Assembly: GCF_900078315.1 (NCBI RefSeq)
Contig: NZ_FKBS01000014.1
Coordinates: 804,802-868,801 of the forward strand
DNA length: 64,000 nucleotides
Source: Bordetella ansorpii
Lineage (GTDB): Bacteria > Pseudomonadota > Gammaproteobacteria > Burkholderiales > Burkholderiaceae_B
Direction: 5' to 3'
Position 1 is the first letter of the stretch, and the number at the start of each line of letters is the position of its first letter. The position numbers and the translations under genes were made by a program. The notes under the pieces were generated by a model that ran no database searches, was not told the DNA's origin, and saw nothing but the letters and a program-made list of their open reading frames with translations. Below, piece after piece: positions 8,120-16,923 of this stretch.

Positions 8120-8186
8120 CCCTTTCGGGGCCCTGTTCAAAAATATTGTCGATTCAGGTGATCACTTTTCTCGTCTTGTCCGGAGT

Positions 8187-8223
8187 AGGGCATAGAGGCG
8201 CGTTTGCGCCGCCTTCATGCCCT
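8187..8223 (+). promoter_or_regulatory. Leader hairpin upstream of the TonB receptor gene
   Basis: AGGGCAT (8187-8193) pairs with ATGCCCT (8217-8223), and GGCGC-GTTT-GCGCC forms an inner stem at 8197-8210. The structure ends 19 bp before the receptor ATG and just ahead of the AAGGA ribosome site. It could attenuate or process the transcript so that the receptor is expressed differently from fecI and fecR. Confidence 0.4.
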
Positions 8224-8242
8224 AGACGAAAGGACTCCTGAC

Positions 8243-10675
8243 ATGGCACCGCTCACCCGCGGCTTCACCGTTTCCCAACCCGCTTGCGCCCGCCTGTTGC
8301 GCGGCGCCGCCCTGGCCGTGGCGCTGGCCGCTGCGTGGCCCAGCCTGGCGGGCGCGCAGTCCGCCGCCGCGCCGGCCCAGGCCGCGCGCGGCTATGCCAT
8401 CGGCGCCGGACCGCTGGGCGACGTCCTGGCGCAGTTCGCCGCCACGGCGGGTGTGCAACTGGTATTCGATCCGGCCTTGCTGGCAGGCCGCCAGAGCGCC
8501 GGCCTGCGCGGCAATTACGCTGTGCAGGCGGGTTTCGACTATCTGCTGCTGGGCAGCGGTTATCGCGCGGTGATCGGTGGCGCGGGCCACTACACGCTGC
8601 AGCCCGCGCCTGCGGGCGCCACCGCCGAGCTGGCGCCGGTGCGCGTGCTGGGCATCAGTTCGCCCGTGACGACCGAAGGCTCGAACAGCTACACCAGCGA
8701 GGCGGTCAGTGTCGGCAAGGGCGCGCAGCGCCTGCGCGAGATCCCGCAATCGGTATCGGTGGTCACGCGCAAGCAGATGGACGACCAGAACATGAACACG
8801 CTGGCCGATGCCATGCGCAACGTCACGGGCGTCACGGTCGATACCTTGAGCAGCGGTTCGGACCTGTACGGTTTCGTCTCGCGCGGCTATACCCTGGACA
8901 CGCTGCAGGTGGACGGCCTGAACTATCCGGCGGGGGCGGGTAACCTGTCCAGCGGCATGGACCTGGCGTTGTATGACCGCATCGAAGTATTGCGTGGCCC
9001 GTCAGGCCTGTATCAAGGCACCGGCGAGCCTGCCGGCAGCGTGAACCTGGTGCGCAAGCGTCCGCTGAGCGGCTTCGCTTTCGAGACGCAAGCCACCGTG
9101 GGCTCGTGGGACTACTACCGGGCCGTCGCCGACCTGAGCACGCCGTTCGATAGCGAAGGCAAGGTGCGCGGGCGCTTCGTGGCGGTCTACAACGACCGGG
9201 GCTCGTACGTAGACGGCGTGGACATGCGCCAACCCACGATCTACGGTGTGGTCGAGGCCGACCTGGGATCGCGTACGACGGTGGCCGCGGGCGTGGCTCA
9301 CCAGCGTTCGAAAAGCCGTCCGGCCTTCGGCCTGCCTCTGTACGCCGATGGGTCCCTGCCTGACGTGAAGCGCTCGACCAGCCTGTCCGCCGACTGGGCG
9401 CGCGTCGAGGAGGAGACCACCGAACTGTTCGCCGATCTGGAGCACCGGCTGGGTGGTGGCGGCGTCATCAAGGCCAGCGTCTTCCACCGCGACATCGACA
9501 ACCCCACGCGCCTGACCACCTGGCCCAACTCCGCGGTCAATCCCACGAATGGCAATACCAATGTGGTCGCCTGGTCGTACCGCAACCATTGGAAGACCAC
9601 GGGCGCGGACGTGAACCTCAACCAGCCGTTCACCCTGTTCGGTCGCCAGCACAGCTTCCTGGTGGGCGCAGACTACGCCTACACGATCAAGGATTTCAGC
9701 TACGGTGGCGGTGCGCTGTTTCCGACCAACATCCATGACCCCAGTACCGACTTCGCGCAGCCCGACATGCCGCGCATCAGCAGCAGCGAGGGCCGCGTCA
9801 GCCAAGTCGGCGCGTATGGCCGCCTGAACGTGCAGGCCACCGACTGGCTCAAACTCATTGGCGGGGCGCGGGTGTCGTCGTGGAAGAGTGACGCGCGCAA
9901 CAATAATCCGTACTTTGGCGACTTCAGCCAGAACGTCGACCGCATCCATGCCCGTACCACGCCGTATGCGGGCGTGGTGGCCGACCTGACCTCCGAGCTG
10001 TCGGCCTATGCCAGCTACACCAGCATCTTCCAGCCGCAGACCAGCACCGACGCGCAAGGCCGCACGCTCAAGCCGCGCCAGGGCCGCCAGGTGGAAACCG
10101 GCCTGAAGGGCGAGTTCCTCGAAGGCCGCATGAACGCGCATGCAGCGCTGTTTCAGATCGTCGACCGCAACCGCGCCATGACCGATCCGGACAACCCGCT
10201 GTTCTCTATCGCCGCAGGCAAGGTGCGCAGCCAGGGCTTCGAAGCCGAGGTCAGCGGTTCGCCGCTGCCGGGCTGGAACCTGATCGCGGGCTACGCCTAC
10301 ACCGACACCAAGTACCTGGAGGCCAACGATAGCCAGAAGGGCCTGGCCTACAGCACCATCACGCCGCGCCATGCCATCAACCTGTGGAGCCGCTATGCCT
10401 TCCAGGCGGAGACGGCGCGCGGCTTCAGCGTGGGCGCGGGCGTGCGCTACAACAGCGGTTTCTACTACACCAACGGCACGACGCGCTGGGACCAGGGTAG
10501 CTACACCGTGGTGACCGCGCAGGTGGGCTACCGCTACGACCGCCACCTGGACGGCACGCTGACCGTGGACAACCTGTTCGACCGCAAGTACTACGAGAAG
10601 CTGGGCGGCCTGACGCGCCAGAACTACTACGGCCAGCCGCGCAGCGTGATGTTGAACGTGCGGTACCGCTACTGA
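8243..10675 (+). CDS. TonB-dependent siderophore receptor with STN signalling domain
   Basis: This is an 810-residue outer-membrane receptor. Residues 1-38 form a signal peptide with an AGA cleavage site. An STN domain (about 50-125) starts GYAIGAGPLGDVLAQFAATA and marks a transducing receptor that talks to FecR. The plug follows, with REIPQSVSVVTRKQMDDQ and the IEVLRGPSGLYQGTGEPAGS motif, and then a 22-strand-type barrel ending in VRYRY. Ferri-siderophore import needs TonB-ExbBD, encoded elsewhere. The ATG at 8243 has an AAGGA site; the frame opens slightly earlier at 8204. It closes the sigma-FecR-receptor cassette. The hydroxamate class of ligand is plausible for FoxA/FhuE relatives but is not shown. 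Confidence 0.92.
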   Translation: MAPLTRGFTVSQPACARLLRGAALAVALAAAWPSLAGAQSAAAPAQAARGYAIGAGPLGDVLAQFAATAGVQLVFDPALLAGRQSAGLRGNYAVQAGFDYLLLGSGYRAVIGGAGHYTLQPAPAGATAELAPVRVLGISSPVTTEGSNSYTSEAVSVGKGAQRLREIPQSVSVVTRKQMDDQNMNTLADAMRNVTGVTVDTLSSGSDLYGFVSRGYTLDTLQVDGLNYPAGAGNLSSGMDLALYDRIEVLRGPSGLYQGTGEPAGSVNLVRKRPLSGFAFETQATVGSWDYYRAVADLSTPFDSEGKVRGRFVAVYNDRGSYVDGVDMRQPTIYGVVEADLGSRTTVAAGVAHQRSKSRPAFGLPLYADGSLPDVKRSTSLSADWARVEEETTELFADLEHRLGGGGVIKASVFHRDIDNPTRLTTWPNSAVNPTNGNTNVVAWSYRNHWKTTGADVNLNQPFTLFGRQHSFLVGADYAYTIKDFSYGGGALFPTNIHDPSTDFAQPDMPRISSSEGRVSQVGAYGRLNVQATDWLKLIGGARVSSWKSDARNNNPYFGDFSQNVDRIHARTTPYAGVVADLTSELSAYASYTSIFQPQTSTDAQGRTLKPRQGRQVETGLKGEFLEGRMNAHAALFQIVDRNRAMTDPDNPLFSIAAGKVRSQGFEAEVSGSPLPGWNLIAGYAYTDTKYLEANDSQKGLAYSTITPRHAINLWSRYAFQAETARGFSVGAGVRYNSGFYYTNGTTRWDQGSYTVVTAQVGYRYDRHLDGTLTVDNLFDRKYYEKLGGLTRQNYYGQPRSVMLNVRYRY

Positions 10676-10713
10676 GCGGCGCGTGGCGGGCGGGTGATCC
10701 TGGCGATGGGCGT

Positions 10714-10785
10714 CTATTCCTTCGCCTGCGCCAGCACCGAGGTCTTGAAGGTGATCAGTGCTTCTATGGGGATCTGTTCGGGCAT
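10714..10785 (-). CDS. Possible 23-residue small ORF or gene remnant
   Basis: Reading leftward, ATG at 10785 is preceded by GAGG with a 5-base gap, a good ribosome site, and the frame ends at TAG 10714-10716. The peptide begins MPEQIPIEALITFKTSVLAQ. It has balanced protein-like composition rather than the Arg/Ala-rich look of shadow frames. It could be a leader or small protein, or the surviving start of a deleted gene. Nothing similar is recognised. Confidence 0.25.
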   Translation of the reverse strand: MPEQIPIEALITFKTSVLAQAKE

Positions 10786-10799
10786 CTTGCCTCAAAGGT

Positions 10800-10826
10800 A
10801 AATGTGGTTGCTGCGGCAACTCATTT
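10800..10826. promoter_or_regulatory. Dyad operator or hairpin in the receptor-lyase gap
   Basis: AAATG-tg-GTTGC-TGCG-GCAAC-t-CATTT is an interrupted inverted repeat within the 322-bp gap before the CitE-like gene. The AT-rich ends and the central GC stem suit a regulator site in the promoter region. It could equally be a hairpin for the small leftward ORF's transcript. Confidence 0.35.
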
Positions 10827-10997
10827 ATTCTAGTATCGCCCCCTTTGACACCGAGACGGCAGGCCTTGACGCCAGACGCGTCCGTCCTGGGCTGCCGGAA
10901 AGCTTGTGCCGAGGAGCCGCCGCGCGCGGACGCCGGCCGGCCGGGATATTCCCCGCGCACGGTCTTGGCAGGCCTCGCTCGCGAAGGGGACACGTCA

Positions 10998-11717
10998 GTG
11001 CCTATCCACGAATTCCGATCCTTGTTGCTGTTGCCGGCCAATGCGTCCGCGGCGGTCGAGCGCGCGCGCGACAGCGGCACGGATGCCGTCATCCTCGATC
11101 TGGAGGACTCCGTCGCGCCCGTGCGCAAGCCTGCCGCGCGGCGGCAGGTGGGCGCTGCCGCCCAGGCGCTGGCCGCCGCCGGCGTGCCCGTCGTGTTGCG
11201 CGTGAATGCCAGTCCCGCCGACTGGCGTGCCGATCTGGCGGGCGTGGATCTGGCCGACATCCGGGCCGTCATGCTGTCCAAGACCGAGTCGCCCGAGCAG
11301 GTCATTGCGCTGGCGGACTACCTGGATGACCGCCATCCGGACGTGTCCATCGCGGCGTTGATCGAATCACCGCTGGGCGTGGTCCGCGCCAGCGAGATCT
11401 CGCGGTCTTCGCCGCGGCTGTGCGCCCTCGGTTTCGGCGCCGCGGATTATGCGCGGGCGATGGCGATCATCGCCAGTCCGCAGAACGTGGGCAGCGCCGC
11501 GCGCTACGTTGCGGGCGCCGCGCGTTCGGCCGGCCTGGCGAGCTGGGGCCTGGCGGATGACCTGGCCAACCTGACGGAAGACATCGAACGCTTCGCGGGC
11601 GCGGTGCGCCAGGCCAGGCAGATGGGCTTCACGGCCTGCATGGTGATCCATTCCGAACAGGTGGCCGTGCTGAACCGGGTGTTCGCGCCACTGGTCGTGC
11701 CGGGCGCGGCGCGATAG
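10998..11717 (+). CDS. HpcH/HpaI aldolase / citrate lyase beta-like (CitE superfamily) protein
   Basis: With GTG at 10998 and AAGGGG upstream, the product has 239 residues, somewhat shorter than typical CitE enzymes (about 270-300). The TIM-barrel motifs are all recognisable: RSLLLLPAN, DAVILDLEDSV (metal-binding acidic pair), VVLRVNA (substrate-binding Arg), IRAVMLSKTES, IAALIESPLGV (metal-binding Glu) and LCALGFGAADYA. The family cleaves CoA-thioesters such as citryl- or malyl-CoA, or free hydroxyacids. No CoA-transferase or acyl-carrier subunit gene is nearby, so this is a stand-alone lyase rather than part of citrate lyase. It is monocistronic and convergent with tspO. Confidence 0.8.
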   Translation: MPIHEFRSLLLLPANASAAVERARDSGTDAVILDLEDSVAPVRKPAARRQVGAAAQALAAAGVPVVLRVNASPADWRADLAGVDLADIRAVMLSKTESPEQVIALADYLDDRHPDVSIAALIESPLGVVRASEISRSSPRLCALGFGAADYARAMAIIASPQNVGSAARYVAGAARSAGLASWGLADDLANLTEDIERFAGAVRQARQMGFTACMVIHSEQVAVLNRVFAPLVVPGAAR

Positions 11718-11739
11718 GCCGGGATCCCGAGAGCTTGCC

Positions 11740-12237
11740 TCAGCCCAGCACCTGCGGATTGCGCTGCCATACCGAATAGCACAGGAATCCGGCGAAGCCG
11801 ACCCAGGCCAGGTACGGCAGCAGCAGTACGCCAGCCAGCGGCGCGGCCCGCCAGAAACCGACCAGCGTGGCCACGATCAGCACCCACAGCAGCGCGATGT
11901 CGGCCACCGCCAGCGCGCCCAGGTGCCACACGAAGAACAGCCAGCTCCAGAGGGCATTGACGGCCAGTTGCACCACGAACAGGGTCAGCGGCCTGCGTTG
12001 CGCGCGCCAGCCGCCCTGGCGCCAGCACAGCCAGGCGGCGATGCCCATCAGGGCGTACAGCGTGGTCCAGACGGGGCCGAACACGCTGCCCGGCGGCGCC
12101 CAGGCAGGCTGGTCCAGGCTGCCGTAGAACGACCGCGCCTGCACCGAAGCGACGGCGCCGATGGCCGATGCCGCGAAGCTGAGCGCCAGCCAGCCGATCA
12201 GTCCGGATATCTGCTTCCGGGTGGAGAAAGAGGTCAT
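11740..12237 (-). CDS. tspO: TspO/MBR family membrane protein
   Basis: This is a 165-residue protein with five predicted transmembrane helices, the normal TspO length. The family signature is clear: SFYGSLDQPAWAPPGSVFGP and VWTTLYALMGIAAWLCW after helix 1, NALWSWLFFVWH in the middle and YLAWVGFAGFLCYSVWQRNP at the end. TspO proteins bind porphyrins and sterol-like ligands in the inner (sometimes outer) membrane and modulate oxidative or tetrapyrrole stress. The gene is alone, facing the CitE-like gene, with no pigment genes nearby. Confidence 0.92.
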   Translation of the reverse strand: MTSFSTRKQISGLIGWLALSFAASAIGAVASVQARSFYGSLDQPAWAPPGSVFGPVWTTLYALMGIAAWLCWRQGGWRAQRRPLTLFVVQLAVNALWSWLFFVWHLGALAVADIALLWVLIVATLVGFWRAAPLAGVLLLPYLAWVGFAGFLCYSVWQRNPQVLG

Positions 12238-12308
12238 GCGCGGCTCCGGACTCGGGTCGATGAGGCAGTGTAGCCGTCATCCTTTCCCAGGGACCGGCCG
12301 CCGCACGG

Positions 12309-13082
12309 TCAACTGCGGAAGCTGGGATCGCGGCGGTCCAGGTAGCGCAGCATCGCCGGCCACTCCATCTCGCCGAAGGGGCGGCGGGTGGTGGGCTTGT
12401 ACAGGTGGCAGGTCTTGTCGATGACGGCCTGCGGGGGCGTGACCAGTTCGACGCCGCCGGCCAGCGCGTCGACCTGCGCCTTGCAGGCCATCTCCAGCCA
12501 ATACATGCTGTTGAACGCCTGGGCGATGGTCGCGCTGGCGACCAGCAGGCCGTGGTTGCGCAGGATCATCGATTCCTTGTCGCCCAGGTCGCGCACCAGC
12601 CGCGCGCGCTCGTCCAGGTCGAGCGCCACGCTTTCGTAGTCGTGGTACGTGATGTCGGCGAAGCGCAGCGAGGTCTGCGTCAGCGGCAGCAGGCCGCACT
12701 TCATGGCCGACACGGCCATGCCGGCGCGGGTGTGGGTGTGGATGACACAGCCCACGTCGTGGCGCGCGCCGTGCACGGCGCTGTGGATCACGTAGCCCGC
12801 CTGGTTCACGCCGAACTCGGGGTACGGGTTGTGCAGCACGTTGCCTTCGATGTCGATGCGCACCAGACTGGACGCGGTGATCTCTTCGTACATCATGCCG
12901 TACGGGTTGATCAGCAGCTCGTCGTCGGTGCCGGGAATGCGCGCCGTGATGTGGTTGTAGATCAGGTCGCTCATGCCGAACACCGCGATCAGGCGGTAGC
13001 AGGCGGCCAGGTCGACGCGCACCTGCCATTCGGCATCGGAGATGCCCAACGGACGCTCGGGCAGGGGATGAGGTTTGTTCAT
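12309..13082 (-). CDS. Class II aldolase/adducin family protein, in operon with a Bug receptor
   Basis: The 257-residue protein contains the metal-binding His pattern (VGCVIHTHTRAGMAVS and LRNHGLLV). The segment NQAGYVIHSAVHGARHDV is the adducin-like form that lacks the catalytic Glu of sugar-phosphate aldolases. Its ATG overlaps the stop of the Bug receptor gene (ATGA), so the pair is translationally coupled. This suggests that the enzyme acts on the carboxylic acid that the receptor binds. The chemistry could be decarboxylation or aldol cleavage of a hydroxyacid; this is inference. It differs considerably from the paralogue at 5248-6003. Confidence 0.8.
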   Translation of the reverse strand: MNKPHPLPERPLGISDAEWQVRVDLAACYRLIAVFGMSDLIYNHITARIPGTDDELLINPYGMMYEEITASSLVRIDIEGNVLHNPYPEFGVNQAGYVIHSAVHGARHDVGCVIHTHTRAGMAVSAMKCGLLPLTQTSLRFADITYHDYESVALDLDERARLVRDLGDKESMILRNHGLLVASATIAQAFNSMYWLEMACKAQVDALAGGVELVTPPQAVIDKTCHLYKPTTRRPFGEMEWPAMLRYLDRRDPSFRS

Positions 13083-14080
13083 TGCGATTTGGCTCCGGTT
13101 TCTTTTACGAGTTGGCCCCACATGGCGTAGTCCTGCTTCATCATAGTCGCGAATGCGGCAGGGCTATCGCTCAGGCGTACCTCGGATCCGATGGTGGTCA
13201 TCTTCTGGCGCACCTCGGGGTCTTTCATGACGGCCTGCGTGGTGTCGAACACTTTCTTCACGATGGCATCCGGCGTGCCCGCGGGCGCGAACAGGCCCAG
13301 CCAGGCGCCCACCTCGAAGCCCGGGAAGCCCTGTTCGGCCACGGTGGGCAGCTCGGGCGCGAGGTCGGTGCGCTGGCCCTTGCTGACGGCCAGGGCGCGC
13401 AGGCGCTGGCTCTGGATCATGGTGAGCTCCGAGGCCAGGGTGTCGAAGGTCATGTCGACGTTGCCGCCGATGATGTCGGCCTGGCTTTGCGAGCTGCCCT
13501 TGTAAGGCACGTGCGTGAGCTTCATGCCGGTCTTGGACTGCAGCAGGGCCATGATCAGGTGGCTGTTGGTGCCCACGCCGGTGCTGGCGTAGGTGAGCTT
13601 GCCGGGCTGCGACCTGGCCAGCGCGATCAGCTCCTGCAGGGTCTTGGCCTTGAAGTCGGGGCGCACCACCAGCGCGTAGGGCAGCCAGGTGGTCTGCGTG
13701 ATGGGCGCGAAGCTGCGCGCGCTGTCGTAGCCTACGTTGTCGTACATATGCGGGTTGATGCTCATGGGGCCGGAGGCGCTGAGCAGCAGCGTATAGCCGT
13801 CGGGCGGCATGCGCGACGCCGTGGCGGCGCCCAGGCTGCCGCCCACGCCGGGCTTGTTCTCGACGATGACGGGCTGGCCCCAGCGTTTGCTGAACTGCTC
13901 GGCCAAGAGGCGCGCCACCATGTCGGTGGAGGTGCCGGGGGGAAAGCCGATGTAGAGGCTGACCGGCTTCTGTGGCCAGCCGATGGTGGCGGGGGCGTCG
14001 GCCGCCTGGGCGGCGGGAATGGCCGTGCATGCTGCCAGCGCGCAGAGGGCGCGCACAGCGAGGCTGCGAAACGTGTGCAT
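13079..14080 (-). CDS. Bug-family tripartite tricarboxylate transporter substrate-binding protein
   Basis: This is a 333-residue periplasmic receptor with a signal peptide ending near AAQAA (about residue 27). The family landmarks are WPQKPVSLYIGFPPGTSTDM, VENKPGVGGSLGAATASR, PDGYTLLL, LTHVPYKGSSQSQADIIGG and the late APAGTPDAIVKKV. Bug proteins bind small carboxylates and deliver them to TctAB-type permeases. GGAGA precedes the ATG at 14080; the open frame continues upstream but only as non-coding sequence. It is the first gene of an operon with the class II aldolase-like gene. No dedicated permease is adjacent; the tctBA pair at 24.5 kb is a candidate partner. Confidence 0.9.
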   Translation of the reverse strand: MHTFRSLAVRALCALAACTAIPAAQAADAPATIGWPQKPVSLYIGFPPGTSTDMVARLLAEQFSKRWGQPVIVENKPGVGGSLGAATASRMPPDGYTLLLSASGPMSINPHMYDNVGYDSARSFAPITQTTWLPYALVVRPDFKAKTLQELIALARSQPGKLTYASTGVGTNSHLIMALLQSKTGMKLTHVPYKGSSQSQADIIGGNVDMTFDTLASELTMIQSQRLRALAVSKGQRTDLAPELPTVAEQGFPGFEVGAWLGLFAPAGTPDAIVKKVFDTTQAVMKDPEVRQKMTTIGSEVRLSDSPAAFATMMKQDYAMWGQLVKETGAKSQ

Positions 14081-14233
14081 CTTGTCTCCGTTTATAGGTT
14101 TACTCAGCCCTGCTCTGGGGCCGACCCTAGACGGTAGGCGCTTCTTGCCGCCCAAGGCTATTAGAAATGCCGAAAGGCGGCGTTAGGGACAGGCGAACCT
14201 GTGCGCCTCATGCCGAACGGGACAAAAGAAAAC

Positions 14234-14270
14234 GGCCAGAGGGGCCGCGCAGTGCGCGGCCCCTCTGGCC
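14234..14270 (-). terminator. Strong intrinsic terminator of the second TonB receptor gene
   Basis: A perfect 17-bp stem (14234-14250 with 14254-14270) with a 3-base AGT loop lies 32 bp after the receptor stop. Reading leftward, the stem is followed by GTTTTCTTTTG, a good U-tract. This ends the leftward fecI-fecR-receptor transcript before the Bug operon. Confidence 0.85.
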
Positions 14271-14301
14271 GGATGAGGCGCGGCGAAACGCCGGCAGCGG
14301 T

Positions 14302-16743
14302 TTAGTAGTTGATCGAAGCGGACAGCATGTACGTGCGCCCCGCCGCGTTGGTCACGAACGAGCCAGAGGCCAGCCAGTAGCGCTTGTCGGCCACGTTCTC
14401 GACGTTGGCGCGGAAGACGACGTCCTTGCCTGCGATCTGGGTGTGATAACGCGCGCCCAGGTCGAAGCGGGTGTAGCCGGGCAGGCGCAGCGTGTTCTGG
14501 TTGTTGAGATACACGGAGGACGTACGGATCACGCGGCCGTTCAGGCTCAGCCCATCCACCCAAGGCGTGTCCCAGTCCAGGCCCAGGTTGTAGGTGCTGG
14601 CCGGTACGCCGGCGGGGCGGTTGCCTTGGTTCACGCCATTCGGCGTCGAGGTCAGTTCGCTGTTCATGAACGACGCGCTGGCCATCAGGCGCAGGCCGCG
14701 CGTGATCTCGCCGAAAGCGCTGAGTTCGAGCCCGCGATTGCGTTGCTCGCCGAAATAACCGTAGACATTGTCGTCGTTGGCTTGCCCCGCGGGCCGGGCG
14801 ATCTGGAAGAGCGCCGCCGTGGTGGTGAGGGTGCCCCAGTCGACCTTGACGCCGGTTTCGTACTGCTTGGATTTGAAGGGAGCGAGCACTTCGCCGCGGT
14901 TCTCATACGTGTTGCCGACGATGGTGCCTCGCGTCAGGCCTTCGGTGAAGTTGGCGTAAACCGAAACGTTCTCCAGCGGCTTGACGACTAGGCCGGCGAC
15001 CGGGGAAGTCGCGTTGGCCCGGTATCCGCTGGTCTTGACGCCCGTTGTCGTGTCGAAGCTGTCCACGTCCACGGTCTGCCGGCGTGCGCCCACGGTGAGC
15101 AGTACGCGGTCGTGCGCGAACGACAGGGTGTCGGCGATGGCGATACTGGTCAACGTGGTGTCGGACGCCTTCTGCGGCGTCAGCCGGGTGGAAGGACCGT
15201 CGGCGATGCGAACGGGGTCGTAGATATTGGACGCGACAATGGCCGAGCCGGTGCTGTACGCATTGCCGGCCTCCTGCTCCATATAGGTGAAACCCACCGC
15301 CAGCCGGTGCTTGATGGCCCCGGTGTTGAAGCGGGCGCTGATGCCGGTGTCGCCGCTCGTGGTCTTGGAGTACGAGTCGTAGAACGTGGTCATGACATTG
15401 AAGTTGCCGTCAGCGTCCACGGAAGAGCGGGCGCCGGTGAGCGGGTTCACCGTCACCGGGAATATCTGGCGCACCTTGCCATCCCGGTACCCCAGGGCAA
15501 TGTGCCCGGTGACGTTATCGGTGAAGTCGTACTCCAGGCGCGACATGACCGTGCTGTCGCGCTGCGTGAGCCGCGTACCGGGATAGAAATTGGTGCGGCC
15601 GTCGGGCGGGGAGGGCAGTTGCAGGACATCGGCCTGCCAGCCAATCTGCGACCGGATGTTCTCGAGTTCGTCTTCCTGGTGGATGGCATCGATGGACCAG
15701 CGCAGGCGGCTGCCGCGGTAATCCAGGCCCAGTGCGCCCATGTCGAGGTTCTGCTTGCCGTCACGCAGGGTAGCTTCGCCGCCACGCTTGACGCCATTGA
15801 ATCGGATGCCCCAGGCATTGTCTTCCCCGAAGCGGCGGCCCAGGTCGAGCTGTCCGGTCAGGTTGGATTCGCTTGCGTAGGTGAGCGTCGTGCGGGCCAG
15901 CGGTTCGTCGTCGGCACGCTTGGTCACGACGTTGATGGCGCCGCCGATGCTGCCGTTGGGAGGAATACCACGCATCAGTGCGCCCGGGCCTTTCAGGACT
16001 TCGACGCGCTCGAGGATCTGGACGGGTACACGGCTGGAGGACACCAGGCCATACAGGCCGTTGACGCTGACGTCGCCGCTACCCACCGGGAAGCCGCGGA
16101 TCTGGAAGTCTTCGCCGAAGCCACCCGTCGACGTCAGGCTGCGCACGGAAGCATCGTTGACGACGACATCGGCCAGCGTGCGGGCTTGCTGGTCATATAG
16201 CAGTTCAGAGGTGTAGTTGGTTGTGCTGAACGGCGTGTTCATCACGTCTCCGGATCCCAACAGGCCCAGGCTGCCGCCGGTGGCCATCTGGCCGCCGGCA
16301 TAAGGCACGGCCAGATCGCCAAGAATCCCGGCGCTGACAGCGACCGGCGCCAATTCAACCACGCCGCTTTGGCTGGTCTGCGCGGTTGCGCCCTGACCGG
16401 GCTGCGACAGTGTCACGTTGTTGCCATTGCGGACGTACTGGATGCCGGTTCCGTTCAGCAACTGGCGCAACGCATCTTCGGGTGCGAGGCTGCCGGACAC
16501 TGCGGTGGCCGTGCGTCCTGCAACCACGTCTTGCGAAAAGAAGATCTGCAACGGGGTCTGTTGACCGAGCTGCAACAGGGCATCGCCCAGCGGTTGGGCC
16601 TGGATGTTGATGCTGAGGGTCTCGGACTGGGCGTGGGCCGGGGCGTAGGCCATGCTCAGCGCCACGGAAAGCGAGAAGGTCAGGGTGAGCAGCTTGGCGC
16701 GTCGCGGAGCTTGGCGAACGCGTCGGGACGAAAGGGTGGTCAA
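14302..16743 (-). CDS. TonB-dependent siderophore receptor with STN signalling domain (second cassette)
   Basis: I use the TTG at 16743, preceded by an AGGAAT site, giving 813 residues. An ATG at 16857 would add 38 residues in front of the signal peptide. The signal peptide ends AYAPAHAQ (about residue 39). The STN domain follows (about 42-115, with LGDALLQLGQQTPLQIFFSQ), then a plug with FQIRGFPVGSGDVSVNGLYG and VEVLKGPGALMRGIPPNGSI, and a barrel ending MLSASINY. This is the pattern of FhuE/FpvA-like transducer receptors. It is the last gene of a fecI-fecR-receptor operon and ends at a strong terminator. The ligand is not identifiable from sequence alone. Confidence 0.9.
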   Translation of the reverse strand: MTTLSSRRVRQAPRRAKLLTLTFSLSVALSMAYAPAHAQSETLSINIQAQPLGDALLQLGQQTPLQIFFSQDVVAGRTATAVSGSLAPEDALRQLLNGTGIQYVRNGNNVTLSQPGQGATAQTSQSGVVELAPVAVSAGILGDLAVPYAGGQMATGGSLGLLGSGDVMNTPFSTTNYTSELLYDQQARTLADVVVNDASVRSLTSTGGFGEDFQIRGFPVGSGDVSVNGLYGLVSSSRVPVQILERVEVLKGPGALMRGIPPNGSIGGAINVVTKRADDEPLARTTLTYASESNLTGQLDLGRRFGEDNAWGIRFNGVKRGGEATLRDGKQNLDMGALGLDYRGSRLRWSIDAIHQEDELENIRSQIGWQADVLQLPSPPDGRTNFYPGTRLTQRDSTVMSRLEYDFTDNVTGHIALGYRDGKVRQIFPVTVNPLTGARSSVDADGNFNVMTTFYDSYSKTTSGDTGISARFNTGAIKHRLAVGFTYMEQEAGNAYSTGSAIVASNIYDPVRIADGPSTRLTPQKASDTTLTSIAIADTLSFAHDRVLLTVGARRQTVDVDSFDTTTGVKTSGYRANATSPVAGLVVKPLENVSVYANFTEGLTRGTIVGNTYENRGEVLAPFKSKQYETGVKVDWGTLTTTAALFQIARPAGQANDDNVYGYFGEQRNRGLELSAFGEITRGLRLMASASFMNSELTSTPNGVNQGNRPAGVPASTYNLGLDWDTPWVDGLSLNGRVIRTSSVYLNNQNTLRLPGYTRFDLGARYHTQIAGKDVVFRANVENVADKRYWLASGSFVTNAAGRTYMLSASINY

Positions 16744-16850
16744 GATCTGGGATTCCTGTAGGGGATCGCGCCGCGTGACGGCGCGTGAGGTACGTGGATT
16801 CGGCGGAAGCAGCTGCCCGAGCCGCCTCCCTATCCATGTAGACGCATACC

Positions 16851-16885
16851 CCCCCATTCCACCGGAATGGGAATCGCTATTATTT
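16851..16885 (-). promoter_or_regulatory. AT-rich Fur-like segment upstream of the second receptor gene
   Basis: The 180-bp gap between fecR and the receptor contains an A/T-rich run read leftward as AATAATAGCGATTCCCATTC. It has spaced ATT/AAT triplets reminiscent of Fur hexamers and stands out from the GC-rich surroundings. A separate promoter for the receptor, driven by the FecI sigma, would sit here. No consensus -35/-10 could be fixed by eye. Confidence 0.3.
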
Positions 16886-16923
16886 TGTAACTACGTCTTG
16901 TAACAGAACGGCCTGGGTGAAAC

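Noticed and set aside
11500-12280. Overlapping 258-codon minus-strand frame around tspO
   Set aside because: It overlaps both the CitE-like gene and tspO out of frame and has Arg/Ala-rich shadow composition.
16744-16857. Upstream ATG start for the second TonB receptor
   Set aside because: It would put 38 extra residues ahead of the signal peptide. TTG at 16743 has a ribosome site and gives a normal leader.
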